This document shows positions 47,092 to 57,600 of a stretch of 64,000 nucleotides of DNA, one piece after another. The notes beneath the pieces are model-generated. The model ran no database searches, had not been told where the DNA came from, and was given only the letters and a program-made list of their open reading frames with translations. Numbering within the stretch: position 1 is the stretch's first letter; every line of letters starts with the position of its first letter. The DNA is from Hysterium pulicare CBS 123377 (Eukaryota; Ascomycota; Dothideomycetes; Hysteriales; Hysteriaceae): the NCBI GenBank assembly GCA_000467715.1, contig AJFK01000015.1, forward strand, positions 26,261 to 90,260, written 5' to 3'. Made by a program: the position numbers and the translations under genes.

Positions 47092-47376
47092 GAAGAAAGA
47101 TTCCTTACCGAGAAACAGAGATATAGGCACGTTGGTTTCTTTGACTTCATGAAACTCACTTGCAGAATATTAAACCTCAGTCAGTTAGAAAGTTGACTCC
47201 CAAACACTTACGCCTTGGTGCAAATCTGTGAGACGGATCTGTGAGACGGATCCAAAAGAGTGAGAACATCTCCCATGAGCTTCATCTCGAAATTGGGGAG
47301 ATCTGGTGGGGGGGATCTGGTTGCAATAGCAAGAAATTCCATATAGTGCGCTATATTACTACTAGACGCTGATGGT

Positions 47377-47708
47377 ATTCCTCGTAATCTTTCTGTCTTC
47401 GGCGTTCTTCTTAGTTATAGCTATCGTCTTTCAGATTGATCATAAGCAAGTTTCTCCCGTTGAGTTTATTTTGCCTTTAGATCGATGAATCCTGGTAGCA
47501 GTCGAGAAACACTGGAGCCCGAATTCCTTGTATTGGGCGCGGAGCAGATTGGCAGAGTCACTTAAGTTGGATGAAATGATACCTAGGGTTCAACGTGAAA
47601 TACGAAAACAAGACTCATCTCTAATGTAATAATTATGGCAATACCAAGCGCCTTCTGATTCACTGCTGTATCGTCACGCGTATTCGTGACACTTCCTCAC
47701 CGTCATCG
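47377..47708. other. Spacer after the tandem array
   Basis: Leader and promoter of the F-box-like gene. An exact 13-bp tandem duplication (ATCTGTGAGACGG) lies just before this, at 47224-47249. No gene. Confidence 0.45.
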
Positions 47709-49328
47709 ATGATGGAGAAAAGATTTTCCGCGCTTTCACTTGGGTCAAGTCCACTCAATCCACAATCCCCAATCTTAAGTCATAGTAGAACGTTCTCTAT
47801 CATGACCTCGGCGTCAACCATGGCGCTCATTTCGGCCTGTCCCACTGAACTCATCGAGAATATCACCGAATTACTCGAGCTTGAGGACAACATGGCTTTC
47901 CGCCTCGTCTGCAGAGACATCCAGACCAAAACTTTCCGGTTCTTTTGCAAGACTTATCTTCGGAAAATAGTAGTGCGCCTAACCAGTCAAAAGCTACAGT
48001 CTTTTGTAGAACTTTCTCGCAATGAGCAGCTGCGCGGCTTTGTACAGGCTGTGGTCATTGAATATGATGAGGATTCACTTGTCGACATTTGCGGATCCGA
48101 CTATCCTTTCAAACCCGGCTCCTCGGTGTCACAAACGCGTTTCTTCACCATGCATTTCCCGCATGTCCGGAGGGAGATGCGCAGCTGGGGAAATGGTAGA
48201 CCGCCGAGAAGGTTATATTGGTATGGTTCTGAATGGGGACTACCGAAAGTCAAACTGACTACAGAGTTGGCGGACAGGTACAACTCACTGATTCAAGAAG
48301 AGCGTCATATGTTCGATTTGCGGCTTGACTGTCGAATGCTCGCCGAAGGACTCGAGGGGTTTCCGTATCTGAAAGCCATGACACTGTGGGACTGCAAATT
48401 GGACTGGTGCGGTCCAACTTTCTGGAAGTACGAGGATGATGCAGTACAGGGCCGTCCCGCAGGTAGATGTTTTCCCATGCATCCCTTTACCACAATTGTC
48501 TCGGCTTTCGCATCGTCTCGCAGGCAGTATCGAATCGAAGAACTGGCTCTACGGTTTCAGACAACTTGTAAGCATGTCCTCGACTTACCTGTTGCCCAGA
48601 TGAAGCAACTCAAAACGTCCCTACAGAGTCTGCGCAAACTCTCCCTTGACTTCTACATGAGCTTTGGAAAGTGGGAATTGAGTGACGGTGCAATCCTTGC
48701 AAAATTCCTCCAAAGCGCTCCAAATATCGATGACCTCCGTCTACGCAAATTTTACTACCACGATATGTCGACGACGCCAATCGGGAGGATGACTGTTGGT
48801 GCCGCCTTACCCAAGCTGAGGACCCTTTCTTTGGAAGCATCTAATATAGATACTGATGGGTTTCTCGAGATTCTGAATGCATACAAGGGGAGTCTCCAAC
48901 GTCTGAAACTCGAGTATGTCACGCTTATCTCCAGTGACTGGAATGACGTCTTCTCTCACCTACGCGACATGCCCCACTTGAAAGACGTGGTGGTCCACCA
49001 GCTGAGGACCGAAGATAATCATGGATCGAGCATAGATCCTACGGTATTCCGCAGTCCCCAGGGAGTAAGAGCTAGCCGAGAGAATGCGTACCAGGTAGCT
49101 CACTATGATATCCCTGATGGTACACAGCGTCGACGGCATGTGAAGGAGGCCGAGCTATGTAGGATCTTGGCGGATGGAGGGAAGCGCCTCGAATGGGACA
49201 AAACAGGGGTTTGGGGAGATTTTGCGGGTTCAGAAACTCGCCCAGGAATCGACGACAAGGCAGTAGCTGCTTCTGTTACTGAATACTGCGATACTGAAAC
49301 CGGTAAGATGATACAACAAGTTTCTTGA
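47709..49328 (+). CDS. F-box-domain protein
   Basis: Uninterrupted 539-aa frame with two adjacent ATGs (47709 and 47712) at the start. Residues about 43-85 read ACPTELIENITELLELEDNMAFRLVCRDIQTKTFRFF, a good F-box: LP-like PTEL, LxxL, then the LRxVCxxW-like LRLVCRD. After it comes TYLRKIVVRLT, the typical strand following a fungal F-box. The remainder has irregular leucine-rich strands such as LRKLSLDF, IDDLRLRKFY, LRTLSLEASN and LQRLKLEYV, consistent with LRR-like substrate binding. Likely an SCF substrate receptor; target unknown. It resembles the 20-22 kb F-box gene in layout but not in obvious sequence. No intron. Confidence 0.85.
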   Translation: MMEKRFSALSLGSSPLNPQSPILSHSRTFSIMTSASTMALISACPTELIENITELLELEDNMAFRLVCRDIQTKTFRFFCKTYLRKIVVRLTSQKLQSFVELSRNEQLRGFVQAVVIEYDEDSLVDICGSDYPFKPGSSVSQTRFFTMHFPHVRREMRSWGNGRPPRRLYWYGSEWGLPKVKLTTELADRYNSLIQEERHMFDLRLDCRMLAEGLEGFPYLKAMTLWDCKLDWCGPTFWKYEDDAVQGRPAGRCFPMHPFTTIVSAFASSRRQYRIEELALRFQTTCKHVLDLPVAQMKQLKTSLQSLRKLSLDFYMSFGKWELSDGAILAKFLQSAPNIDDLRLRKFYYHDMSTTPIGRMTVGAALPKLRTLSLEASNIDTDGFLEILNAYKGSLQRLKLEYVTLISSDWNDVFSHLRDMPHLKDVVVHQLRTEDNHGSSIDPTVFRSPQGVRASRENAYQVAHYDIPDGTQRRRHVKEAELCRILADGGKRLEWDKTGVWGDFAGSETRPGIDDKAVAASVTEYCDTETGKMIQQVS

Positions 49329-49732
49329 TAGCATGGCTAATTGGTTCAAGAACGAAGATGGTCCTAGATTCCAGCGGCGGAGCAAGTGAGGCTCAACTTT
49401 GAAAAGTTTAAGGGCCTAGATAGAATGAAATGATGTCGGCAGGTGGAGAGGTGGTTGACAGGTTGACAGGTTGAATGGGGTTTTGTAAAACGTCGGCCTC
49501 GGCTTTTTCTCGGAGACATGAGCCGCCCCTATCAATGACGGAATGTACAAAAACTCACAGAAGAAAAATAGCGGCGAATAAATTTTTCCGTCATCTTGCA
49601 AGATCCCGCAAATAAATGGAGACCTGTAGATGTAGCTATCTACACAAGACTGACACTGACAGACTAACCTTACAATTTCGCTGATTTTCAACGTCTTCTC
49701 GATCTCCCTTTTGTGATCCTTGAGACTACAGT
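49329..49732. other. Intergenic region
   Basis: 404 bp: 3' flank of the F-box gene and promoter of the DUF1275 gene. Contains two short copies of TTGACAGG at 49454-49468. No gene. Confidence 0.5.
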
Positions 49733-50635
49733 ATGAGACAATTCTCGCGCCGATATCTCAAGGAGACATTGGATCCAAGCCATGGAGACATTGCTTTGCT
49801 TGTATGTTGTTTCACCACGGGCCTACTGGATAGTACGGCATTGAACAACTGGGGTGCTTTCGTAGCGATGCAGACGGGTAAGAACTTTCCCTCGGCCGAC
49901 CAAGTTACTATAGCATTTCTCCTCATTGAAATGATAATACACTTCCCCAACAAACATCGATTAATTTGTATCAAAGGCAACACCGTTCTGCTGGCGCTGT
50001 CTACCGCTTCACTTCCATCAACAAACCATCGTGCAACGGCATCGACTCTCACGTCTCTAGGATCCTTTCTTGCCGGTGCATATGTGACCTTTTTCGTCGC
50101 CCGCCGCACCAATAAGTCCAGCCGCATATTCATCTCTCTCTCGTTTCTTGTCCAAGCTCTTCTCATAGCTCTCGCCGCCATCTTGACTGCGGCTGGTCTA
50201 GTCCCGCAAGATCCCAGGGGCAGTGGAAAAGAACTCCACAACATCCGAATCTTAACTGCACTCCCACCACTCGCGTTTCATTTTGGCATGCAGATTGCCA
50301 CAAGCCGGATTCTGGGCTTTAGTGAGCTACCAGCAAATGTCCTGACGAGTTCATACGCCGATTTGATGGGAGACCCTCAACTCTTCTCGCCAAGCTGGAA
50401 TCCGAAGAGAGATAGGAGGGTCGGGTCCGTGATTCTCATCTTGTTGGGAGGTATTTGCGGTGCCTGGATGATGAAGAAGGGAACGAATATTGATGCACAG
50501 ATGTGGATTGGGGCGGGTCTGAAGTTGCTGGTCGCGGTTGGGGTATGGCTGTTCATGGCGAAGGTATCAGATGAAACTTTGCCAAAGAGCAAGCAGGACG
50601 GAGCGCAGATACCGATGAAAGAGACAAGTGTATAA
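49733..50635 (+). CDS. DUF1275 (YoaK-type) membrane protein, spliced
   Basis: Exons 49733-49877 and 49977-50635 give 804 nt, 267 aa. The frame is also open through the 99-bp intron, giving an apparent 300-aa ORF. Splicing with GTAAGA and AAAG restores the family's FVAMQTGNTVLLAL motif, which is interrupted otherwise. DUF1275 proteins have about six membrane helices and no settled function. Seen: LLVCCFTTGLLDSTALNNWGAFVAMQTG, then LGSFLAGAYVTFFVARR, FLVQALLIALAAILTAAGL, a cytosolic DLMGDPQLFSP motif, VILILLGGICGAWMM and LKLLVAVGVWLFMA. Very confident of family; the splice is inferred from the motif. Confidence 0.9.
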   Translation: MRQFSRRYLKETLDPSHGDIALLVCCFTTGLLDSTALNNWGAFVAMQTGKNFPSADQVTIAFLLIEMIIHFPNKHRLICIKGNTVLLALSTASLPSTNHRATASTLTSLGSFLAGAYVTFFVARRTNKSSRIFISLSFLVQALLIALAAILTAAGLVPQDPRGSGKELHNIRILTALPPLAFHFGMQIATSRILGFSELPANVLTSSYADLMGDPQLFSPSWNPKRDRRVGSVILILLGGICGAWMMKKGTNIDAQMWIGAGLKLLVAVGVWLFMAKVSDETLPKSKQDGAQIPMKETSV

Positions 50636-51054
50636 GTTAATGAAGGCGGCTTGTTTGTTTGTCTTGAATCCTACGGACTTTGGCTGAACTAGAACGGCGG
50701 AAGAAGATCACCAAGCACATAAATGTAGAACCTAGCGACTACAACGGGTGCCATCATTTGTCGTACGGCGGACTTCCAAAGCTGCCAAAGTATGGGCAGA
50801 TTCTATTCTATATGCTACTTTATAAACAAGTTTAAGGATGGCAACTTGCTATAATACCTTGTACTGAGGTTAAATCTGCTGTGCAGGCTGGTAGAAAAGA
50901 AGGTGGTAGGCGCAGACCTCTCCTGTGAAAACGTCGAGTGATGACACCTGTGGAGGATAGCTTACATAACCTTTAATGTACACGTGACCGAGATTTTCTC
51001 CATCCCAAATTCAATTCAATCATCTCGCAACATAGCAACCACACATCGCCCACC
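50636..51054. other. Intergenic region with a CACGTGAC element
   Basis: 419 bp between the DUF1275 stop and the uL15m start. CACGTGAC lies at 50981-50988, about 70 bp before the ATG. No gene. Confidence 0.5.
50981..50988. promoter_or_regulatory. E-box-like CACGTGAC upstream of uL15m
   Basis: Exact CACGTGAC, the classical Cbf1-type bHLH site (RTCACRTG reversed), 67 bp before the ATG of a mitochondrial ribosomal protein gene. The link to regulation is inference. Confidence 0.4.
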
Positions 51055-52428
51055 ATGCCTCCCCGGCTGAAACTTCTCCAAGCCTATACTTCCCTCCTAT
51101 CTACATCGTCCGCGACATCTTTCGCCCCATTGCTGGCGCCATTCCTCCTCCCAGCCCAGCAACGCGCCGCATCCATCCTCTCCTCCCTCTCCGACACCCC
51201 CGGAAGCTATCACAAAAGGATCAGGCGAGGACGAGGTCCTGCTTCCGGGAAAGGCAAAACAGCAGGACGAGGTCAGAAGGGACAGCATGCACATGGAAAG
51301 GTGCCTGCAGGATGGAATGGAGGGCAGACGAAGCTTGAGAAAACACAGCCTGCGAGGGGAAGTCAAGGCCTGCATCAGTATGTTCAACAACGAGTCCTTC
51401 GTCCCCCTTCGGCAGCAACACCGCGGTGCTGTTAGGAGGACAAACTGCAGGACTATGCAGGATGACTTTTGTTCCAGTTGCTAATTTTCGCGCTCTTGCG
51501 GCACAGGATCTCAGAAAACATGTCTCCACTCAACCTAGACAAACTCCAGAGTTGGATCGACCAAGGGCGGCTGGATCCTTCGAAACCCATCACAATGAAG
51601 GAATTGAATGATTCAAGATGCTTACACGGCGTCAAGGATGGCGTTAAGTTGCTAGCGAAGGTATGTCCATAAATTACGTTCTTGACTGCGTCCTGCTTTG
51701 AAACAAGCACTGCCACTTATTCTCATCATTTCGACATCCACCAACATGTTCGATACCCGCGATTCCATATGATGCATGCAAGACGTCCTCCGTGCACGTA
51801 CGATCCAACATGACTCCAAAATCCAAGAATTTTCGAAAATCCACCTACACCGGAAACCCTGCATCACGCCATCCTTCCGTCCTGCAGTCCCGCAAACACA
51901 TTCTTACCCCGACATCATACTAATCAAACTCCTCCTTTCTCACAGGGCGCCGAACTCCTCAAAACCCCCGTAAACATCATCGTATCCCGCGCCTCCGCCA
52001 CCGCAATCGCAGCCATCGAAGCCGCAGGTGGAACCGTAACAACGCGCTTCTACTCCCCCGTATCCATCCGACGCGTCCTGCGCGGGCTCACCGACCCCAT
52101 CGTCTCACTGCAAGCTCCCCCTTCGCTCCTCGCCCTCGCAACTCCAAACCACCCACCTAATCCATCGGAAACGGCAGACGAGGCAGAGCTTGAAGCTGCG
52201 TCTATTGCCGAGTCGATGAAGTATAAATTCAGATTACCGGATCCAACGGGTAGGAAGGATATTGAATATTACAGAGACGTGGCGCATAGAGGTTATTTGA
52301 GTTATACGGTGCCAGAGGGTGAGAGCCCGAGTTTGTTCTTCAAAGTGCCGAAGGGGCAGAAGGATCAGAAGAGGGTAGCGGCCAAGAAGAAGGCTGGTCC
52401 AGCTAGTGTGGATAACAAGATTTGGTAG
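51055..52428 (+). CDS. MRPL10: Mitochondrial 54S ribosomal protein uL15m (3 exons)
   Basis: Exons 51055-51377, 51507-51660 and 51946-52428 give 960 nt, 319 aa. The introns are 129 and 285 bp, longer than others in this window. It encodes the mitochondrial member of the L15 family. Residues 1-40 are a hydrophobic, Arg-containing presequence. The L15 signature RGRGPASGKGKTAGRGQKGQ, with GWNGGQT, is in exon 1. Exon 2 gives MSPLNLDKLQSWIDQGRLDPSKPITMKEL and the CLHGVKDGVKLLAK end. Exon 3 carries VNIIVSRASATAIAAIEAAGGTVTTRFY and a fungal-specific C-terminal extension. The first splice is the least certain: the text just before it (KLEKTQPARGSQGLH) is not well conserved. Confidence 0.88.
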
Positions 52429-54600
52429 AGTTGAATGGGGGGTGTCAGATTCGCGTTGTATTTCAAGGATGGCGAGGCGTGGTTCGGTGGAGTGAGAAAT
52501 GGGGAGAAGAGATCATGATCTTTTTGGATAGGAAAGAGCACGAGGTGACTGGAGAGTTGCTGTATGGTTAGATACCGGCGAGAAGCATGGCATGGCACGG
52601 CATGGACATCCTATTCTCTTGTAAGATATTTGTGTATAATATCTCATGACCTGACTAATAGTCAGTTAAAAGGGGTACGGCAGAATTGTGTACACATAGA
52701 TTCATGGGACAAAGAACGTTTCTTGCGTGTATTTTAGATTCCTCATTGCAGATACCTTCCCGTGCTCGAAGCATTCCGGTCGCGAAAAACCGATGCGGTT
52801 GTAAGTTCTAGGTCTGACCGAGTTTTCACATGAATTGAAACAGTCCTAGAAAACACACAGCGGATCCTCATTGCTCGACTTCTCAGGTTGATATTGATGT
52901 ACATATCTGGAACCGCGTATGGATACGACCGAGAGGTAAAAGCGCTTTACGTATGTAACCACGAAATGAGTATATTTGATTGGCATGGTAGAAGAAAACA
53001 ATGATGACGAGCAAATTAGGAATAAATGGGTGGTTACTGATGATGCTGGTGTGACAGATGTTCACTGATGAGACGGATAAAGGGTGGTGGAGCCAACACT
53101 TCAAACGATTAGACGAACATACATCTGGATTGAGTGCCTTTTTCTTCCGCCTTTTGGGGTAGCCAACCCGGCATATTGTATGAAATGAAGGCGAGTCTCG
53201 ACGGAGTGTATCCGACAAGTAATAGATAAACCTGATCTAGCTCTCAAGTTACTTAGGGCAACTTTAAAACCTGATAGTGAAAGGGGACTCTGGCCATATC
53301 GCTCGTTAGTCTTGACATAGGACTCTTGAGGTTGCGCGGGGGTGTAAGAAAATCCGATAGCTTGGGTTTACGGTGAAGATCTATACTGCGTCATAAATCT
53401 ACGGAAGAACTTCTAGTTGAGACCGCCGAAGTGGGTATCAGTTGATATGTTTGAGGGTCGCAAGCGTTGAGGCTCTATCGAAAATTGTTGGAAACGAGTG
53501 GGAGTGGTCTGATAGATTGCCAATTTGGGAAAACATTTCTACGCCACCGGAAGTGTGCGGAGTCTATGGTGAGCGTCCGTTGCGAAACTGTACCAGTGAC
53601 CGGTGCATGTACGTTGTGGTATATTCGATACTTTGTCGATAGATGCCTGCATTCGTTGGTTGTTGGTTGGGGGTCAGCACTACGCCGGTTGACCGGTGAG
53701 GTGTGTGGCATTTTTGTCCACTGTTGTAGTCAGTCTCCCGTCAGTTCAACAGATATACGGCACAGATGTACAGTACCAGCTATCGTATACGCCCGGCCTG
53801 CACCTAAGCAATCTTCTAGACTTGGTTTGAATTCGACATGATACGGAAAACGCCTGAATATTAGTTGTGGAATCATACTTAAGAAGCATTGACATTGAAT
53901 ATCAAGCTAGGCAGTCCATGGTTGACATTGTCAGTGGAGTTGGACATGTAGCCGAAATAAATCTCCTTGTCGCGCGCATCGTCGGCGTTGTTACGTTGCA
54001 CGTAATCTTCGGAGATGTGACTTTGCGTCGTTGGACTTGGGCATAAGAGCATAAATGGCCAAGTTAGACTTTCAAACAATTTGCGAGAGTGAATATAATA
54101 ATAGAGTCGGCCTGCATGAGGGGAATCCCAGTGTTAATATTACAGCGCGGGGTGATTGTCCGTGGTTGATATGTCTGTTCCGGATTCTTCTTTCGGGTAT
54201 GCCGCAGTCCAAAATTGCAATAGGTGGTTCAACACTATTGAATCCGAGTAAAGGGGTGACGATGCAGTGAAGTCCTCTGGACTACATTGGCGGCGTCCGA
54301 AATGTCTGTTGCTTAATGTTTCAACATGTATTGTACTTTGCTGTACCCCAACGCTTAAAGTCCGAGACTGATTAGGCTGTTCGCAACGTTGCCAATAGCA
54401 CAGGTCGTAACGGGTGTCAATGTCGATCGGTAAGCCCAACATACTCATCCGGATGCGAGCAATTCAGAAGACAAAGCGTGACCCTTTGTGCCTTCCTCGG
54501 TGTTGCGAAAAGGCATCTTTGACCATATGGCGGCCGGCGTAATACTGAAATGATATTATTGTGAATCCTGATGCATTAGTAGCACTTCACCGGCAAGGAC
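52429..54600. other. Gene-free stretch, left part
   Basis: Long region with only short, unrecognisable open frames on both strands. A GGCATGGCACGGCATGG patch near 52589-52605 is the 3' flank of uL15m. I see no transposon end, tRNA or rRNA. Confidence 0.4.
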
Positions 54601-57600
54601 ATGGGGTTATGGGTTGCAGAATTTCTCGAAAGTGACACAGGTGCCGAGAAGGCGCCGAGGAAAGTGGTATTGCACCAGAGCGTGGTAAGCGACAGAAACA
54701 GAAATTGAGGAGACACTGACAGTGAATGAATGTATAATGAGATGAAGCACTCTGGTTGGTTGTCCTTTCAGGAGGGGGCTTATTTCATCGCTGGGCTGAG
54801 TTTGCTCGTGAGAGGTTGTGAAACATTTCGCGCATCTCTAGCCTTGAGTTTACGGCTGCTTGCGGCATCTTGCTTTTAAACGTTGCCTTGCGCTACTTTC
54901 TGTCGTGGTTGGAACATGGAAGAAGGTTGACGAAATGTGGACGGCTGCCCCAGAGCAGTGCATGTGCAAGATGCTCAGCTCACTATCTAGCATCCCAGCC
55001 AGCCAGTAAGTGCCGAGGAGACTCCATCCAACAAGCATATCGTTGACGACCTCTGTTCTGCTAGGTCGGCTGTGTCGAAGAAGGGGATAACCTGTTCGGG
55101 GTTGATTTGGGTGGAAGAAGGCTGAAAGATTTTGATGCTTGACGCAGCGAGAACGGCGATGGAAATATCCGTTCCAGGATGTGCGACGTCAATCATGCTG
55201 AGGCCACGGCAGAAGGGCTACTGGCCGCGGGCCCTGGGCGCTTAGTTCCGCTTTGGTTCTGCAAAATCGAGATGAGAATTTTGATCACGGAGTAACACCA
55301 GGTGGGCTGCTCCTTGCATGAAGCCGGAGGCTGCTGGTAAAAGCCCGCCGGCATGGGAGTTGAAGAGTCAGATAATCGTTGCCAATTGCGGTAGGTGCGC
55401 GAAACGAAGAGGAGGAGGCGTGGGAAATCTGCGGAGGCGTTTGGCCCACATGCTGGCCGCTAATCAAGGCTGCACATGATTCAGTCACGATAGCCTCCCT
55501 AATCCCACTATCGACCACGTCAAACAATTGGAACAGGACCAGCGGAATCTGGGAATCTGGACATCTGGACATCTGGATGCGTACACGAGCATGTAGAACA
55601 TGCAACGTACCTGTCGACACTTGGAACAGCCTTCCTGATGGTCACACACGAAGGAGGCTGGTCGAATAGTGAATCACCGACATGCTTGCATCGCCGTGAA
55701 CAACAGAGGTGCTAAACGCGTGGCGGCCTGTTCCAGAGATGCACGGAAGTTGAACCGCGTCCTTTCGTGACTTTCCAGCTTCCTACGGCAACGCGAGCTG
55801 GTCTCGGAACCAAAGTATATGGTTGTTCCTATTTGCCCGAACAATATGCAAATCGCCAGCTGAGTGTTTCGTATGCACCTCGATCCTGCCCACTAGCATG
55901 TACCGGTACAGCAAAAGACCGGACAGGCTCGCTCGTGACACAGTCAGATGTGCGCAAAAGATCGAGGGCCCAAAGTGGCTGCATCTAAATGATAATGGCA
56001 CAAATGACGGTACGAAAGGACGCTCGAATTCAGGGCAAAGTCACGATCCGTCAGACTGGTGATGGGATGCCTTGGAGTCGGGTCGTCTTACGATGGAGTG
56101 GATAATTCCTTTGGAGGCGTGGCGTCGATACTTTGATTCGCCCGACCGAACTTGCTCGCTCGAAGCAGCGGGATGAAAATATCCCCCAAGTGGTGCAATG
56201 CAGCATGAGCTCGCCACACTCGCAACTTACGGGACCGCACAGGGGTGAGGAGAGTGGCCGTGTCCACAGCCTCGACACTTCCCAAACGATAGACTTCCGC
56301 CCTCATGCGTTGTGTGTGGTGTACGGTGCGTAAGCTGAGGAGCAGTCCCTCCGGCATGCTTCAATCTAGCCAATACGGTAATACATGATCTATCTGCTGG
56401 GATCATGGATATGGCATCTCCATACTGCATACTACAGTTGTGGAGGCGTTGTTATCATGGTGAAGATCGATGCGGCAGAGGAGGAAGAGGCCCAGAGTTT
56501 GCCTTCGTTCCATGGGTTCCGCTCGATAGTGTAGCACTTTCACTACCGTCGTAATCAACCACCCAATTCAGGACAAGGTCCTCTCGCTCCCCCGAAGGAC
56601 TCGCACTACCCGAGCTGCTTTTTTGACATGTAGAGGAAACACACTAGCAAGATATCCTTAGCGTCCTCGGCGTCGCAACGCTTCTCGTTAAAGGAAGAGA
56701 GCCGAAATAATATGGACGATAGTCATGACAAACACGCGTCGAGACAAAGAACTCCAAGGCGCGGTAAGTCTCAGGCGTCGTGCCGTGGAAAACTAATAAT
56801 GCTTCCAAATACTGCCTAGACCGTCTGACAGCCAACGCTACCGAATCGCGAACCCAGCCAACTATTAACGTTACCTCTCGTAATATTCAGGGAAAGTTTG
56901 CGTGGGAAACCTGCCGCCGAGGCCATAGTGCTCGTATGACTTATGGCAACGGAGAAGGGATGTGTTGGATACTACTATCACCCACCATTAGCTCCACTAT
57001 ATTACTCAGTTTTCGGGATTACGCTGTGGATGCGTATATCATGGGTCTATTAAATTGCGAGCCCAGCCAAGGAGCTCGGGAGGCGAAGGTTTCGATCTGT
57101 CGACTGCATCATCACGGCATCAATCCTACCACAGTGATCGTATCACGGACATCACTAATTAACAGGCTCCATCAGCTGGCATTCCACATAGGAGTCAAGG
57201 TTGAAACGTATGCATGGGGTAACGGGCACATTTCATCTTAGCTATCTCGATAGGACAAATGCTCGCCAATACCATGCCTCGTCAGACAAGGACTCTAGCC
57301 GTTGGCGTCTCGACGGTCGCTTCGTGGTCCAGGCAGAAGGTGTCTAACGATCCATACACTTCGGCGAATCACAAGGCAACAGAACACAGGTTAGTAATGA
57401 ACGCAGCTGGCGCCTGTTCAAACGCCGTGGCTCCCCCTTGCGTGGCGCCTTTGAGCCTACAGAGTGCATTATCATCGATTTAACATGGTTGCACTATTAG
57501 TGCCTCTCCTGGCCCGAAGCAGCCGAAGGGCTTGTGCCATGCCACAGAACGGTTTCTCTTGGCCAAGCGGAATGCCGATTTGAAAAGCAATGCTGTTGTG

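Larger units (their letters stand above)
43274..47376 (-). repeat. Tandem array of at least six diverged promoter-plus-short-ORF units
   Basis: Six blocks, all oriented on the minus strand, are centred on cores at about 43.6, 44.5, 45.2, 45.8, 46.4 and 47.05 kb, with steps of 595-885 bp. Each has a TKASTAAT-type element, a TATA-like box 27-42 bp downstream, a C-rich leader, and an ATG 70-97 bp after the TATA. Units A and B share longer similarity: both ORFs begin MSR with the same GATGTCGCG start context, both leaders have matching tails, and the spacer elements ACTGAGTRGTGAGCAT (43936 and 44813) recur. A block ATTACTACYMGACGCTGAT is seen at 44826 and 47355. The ORFs themselves are 14-101 codons and differ strongly. 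I do not recognise the family; it may encode short proteins or transcripts, or be a relic family. Confidence 0.7.

Noticed and set aside
56780-57241. 153-codon open frame on the plus strand in the gene-free stretch
   Set aside because: It begins with GTG rather than ATG, has no recognisable domain and sits among many similar open frames in GC-rich sequence.
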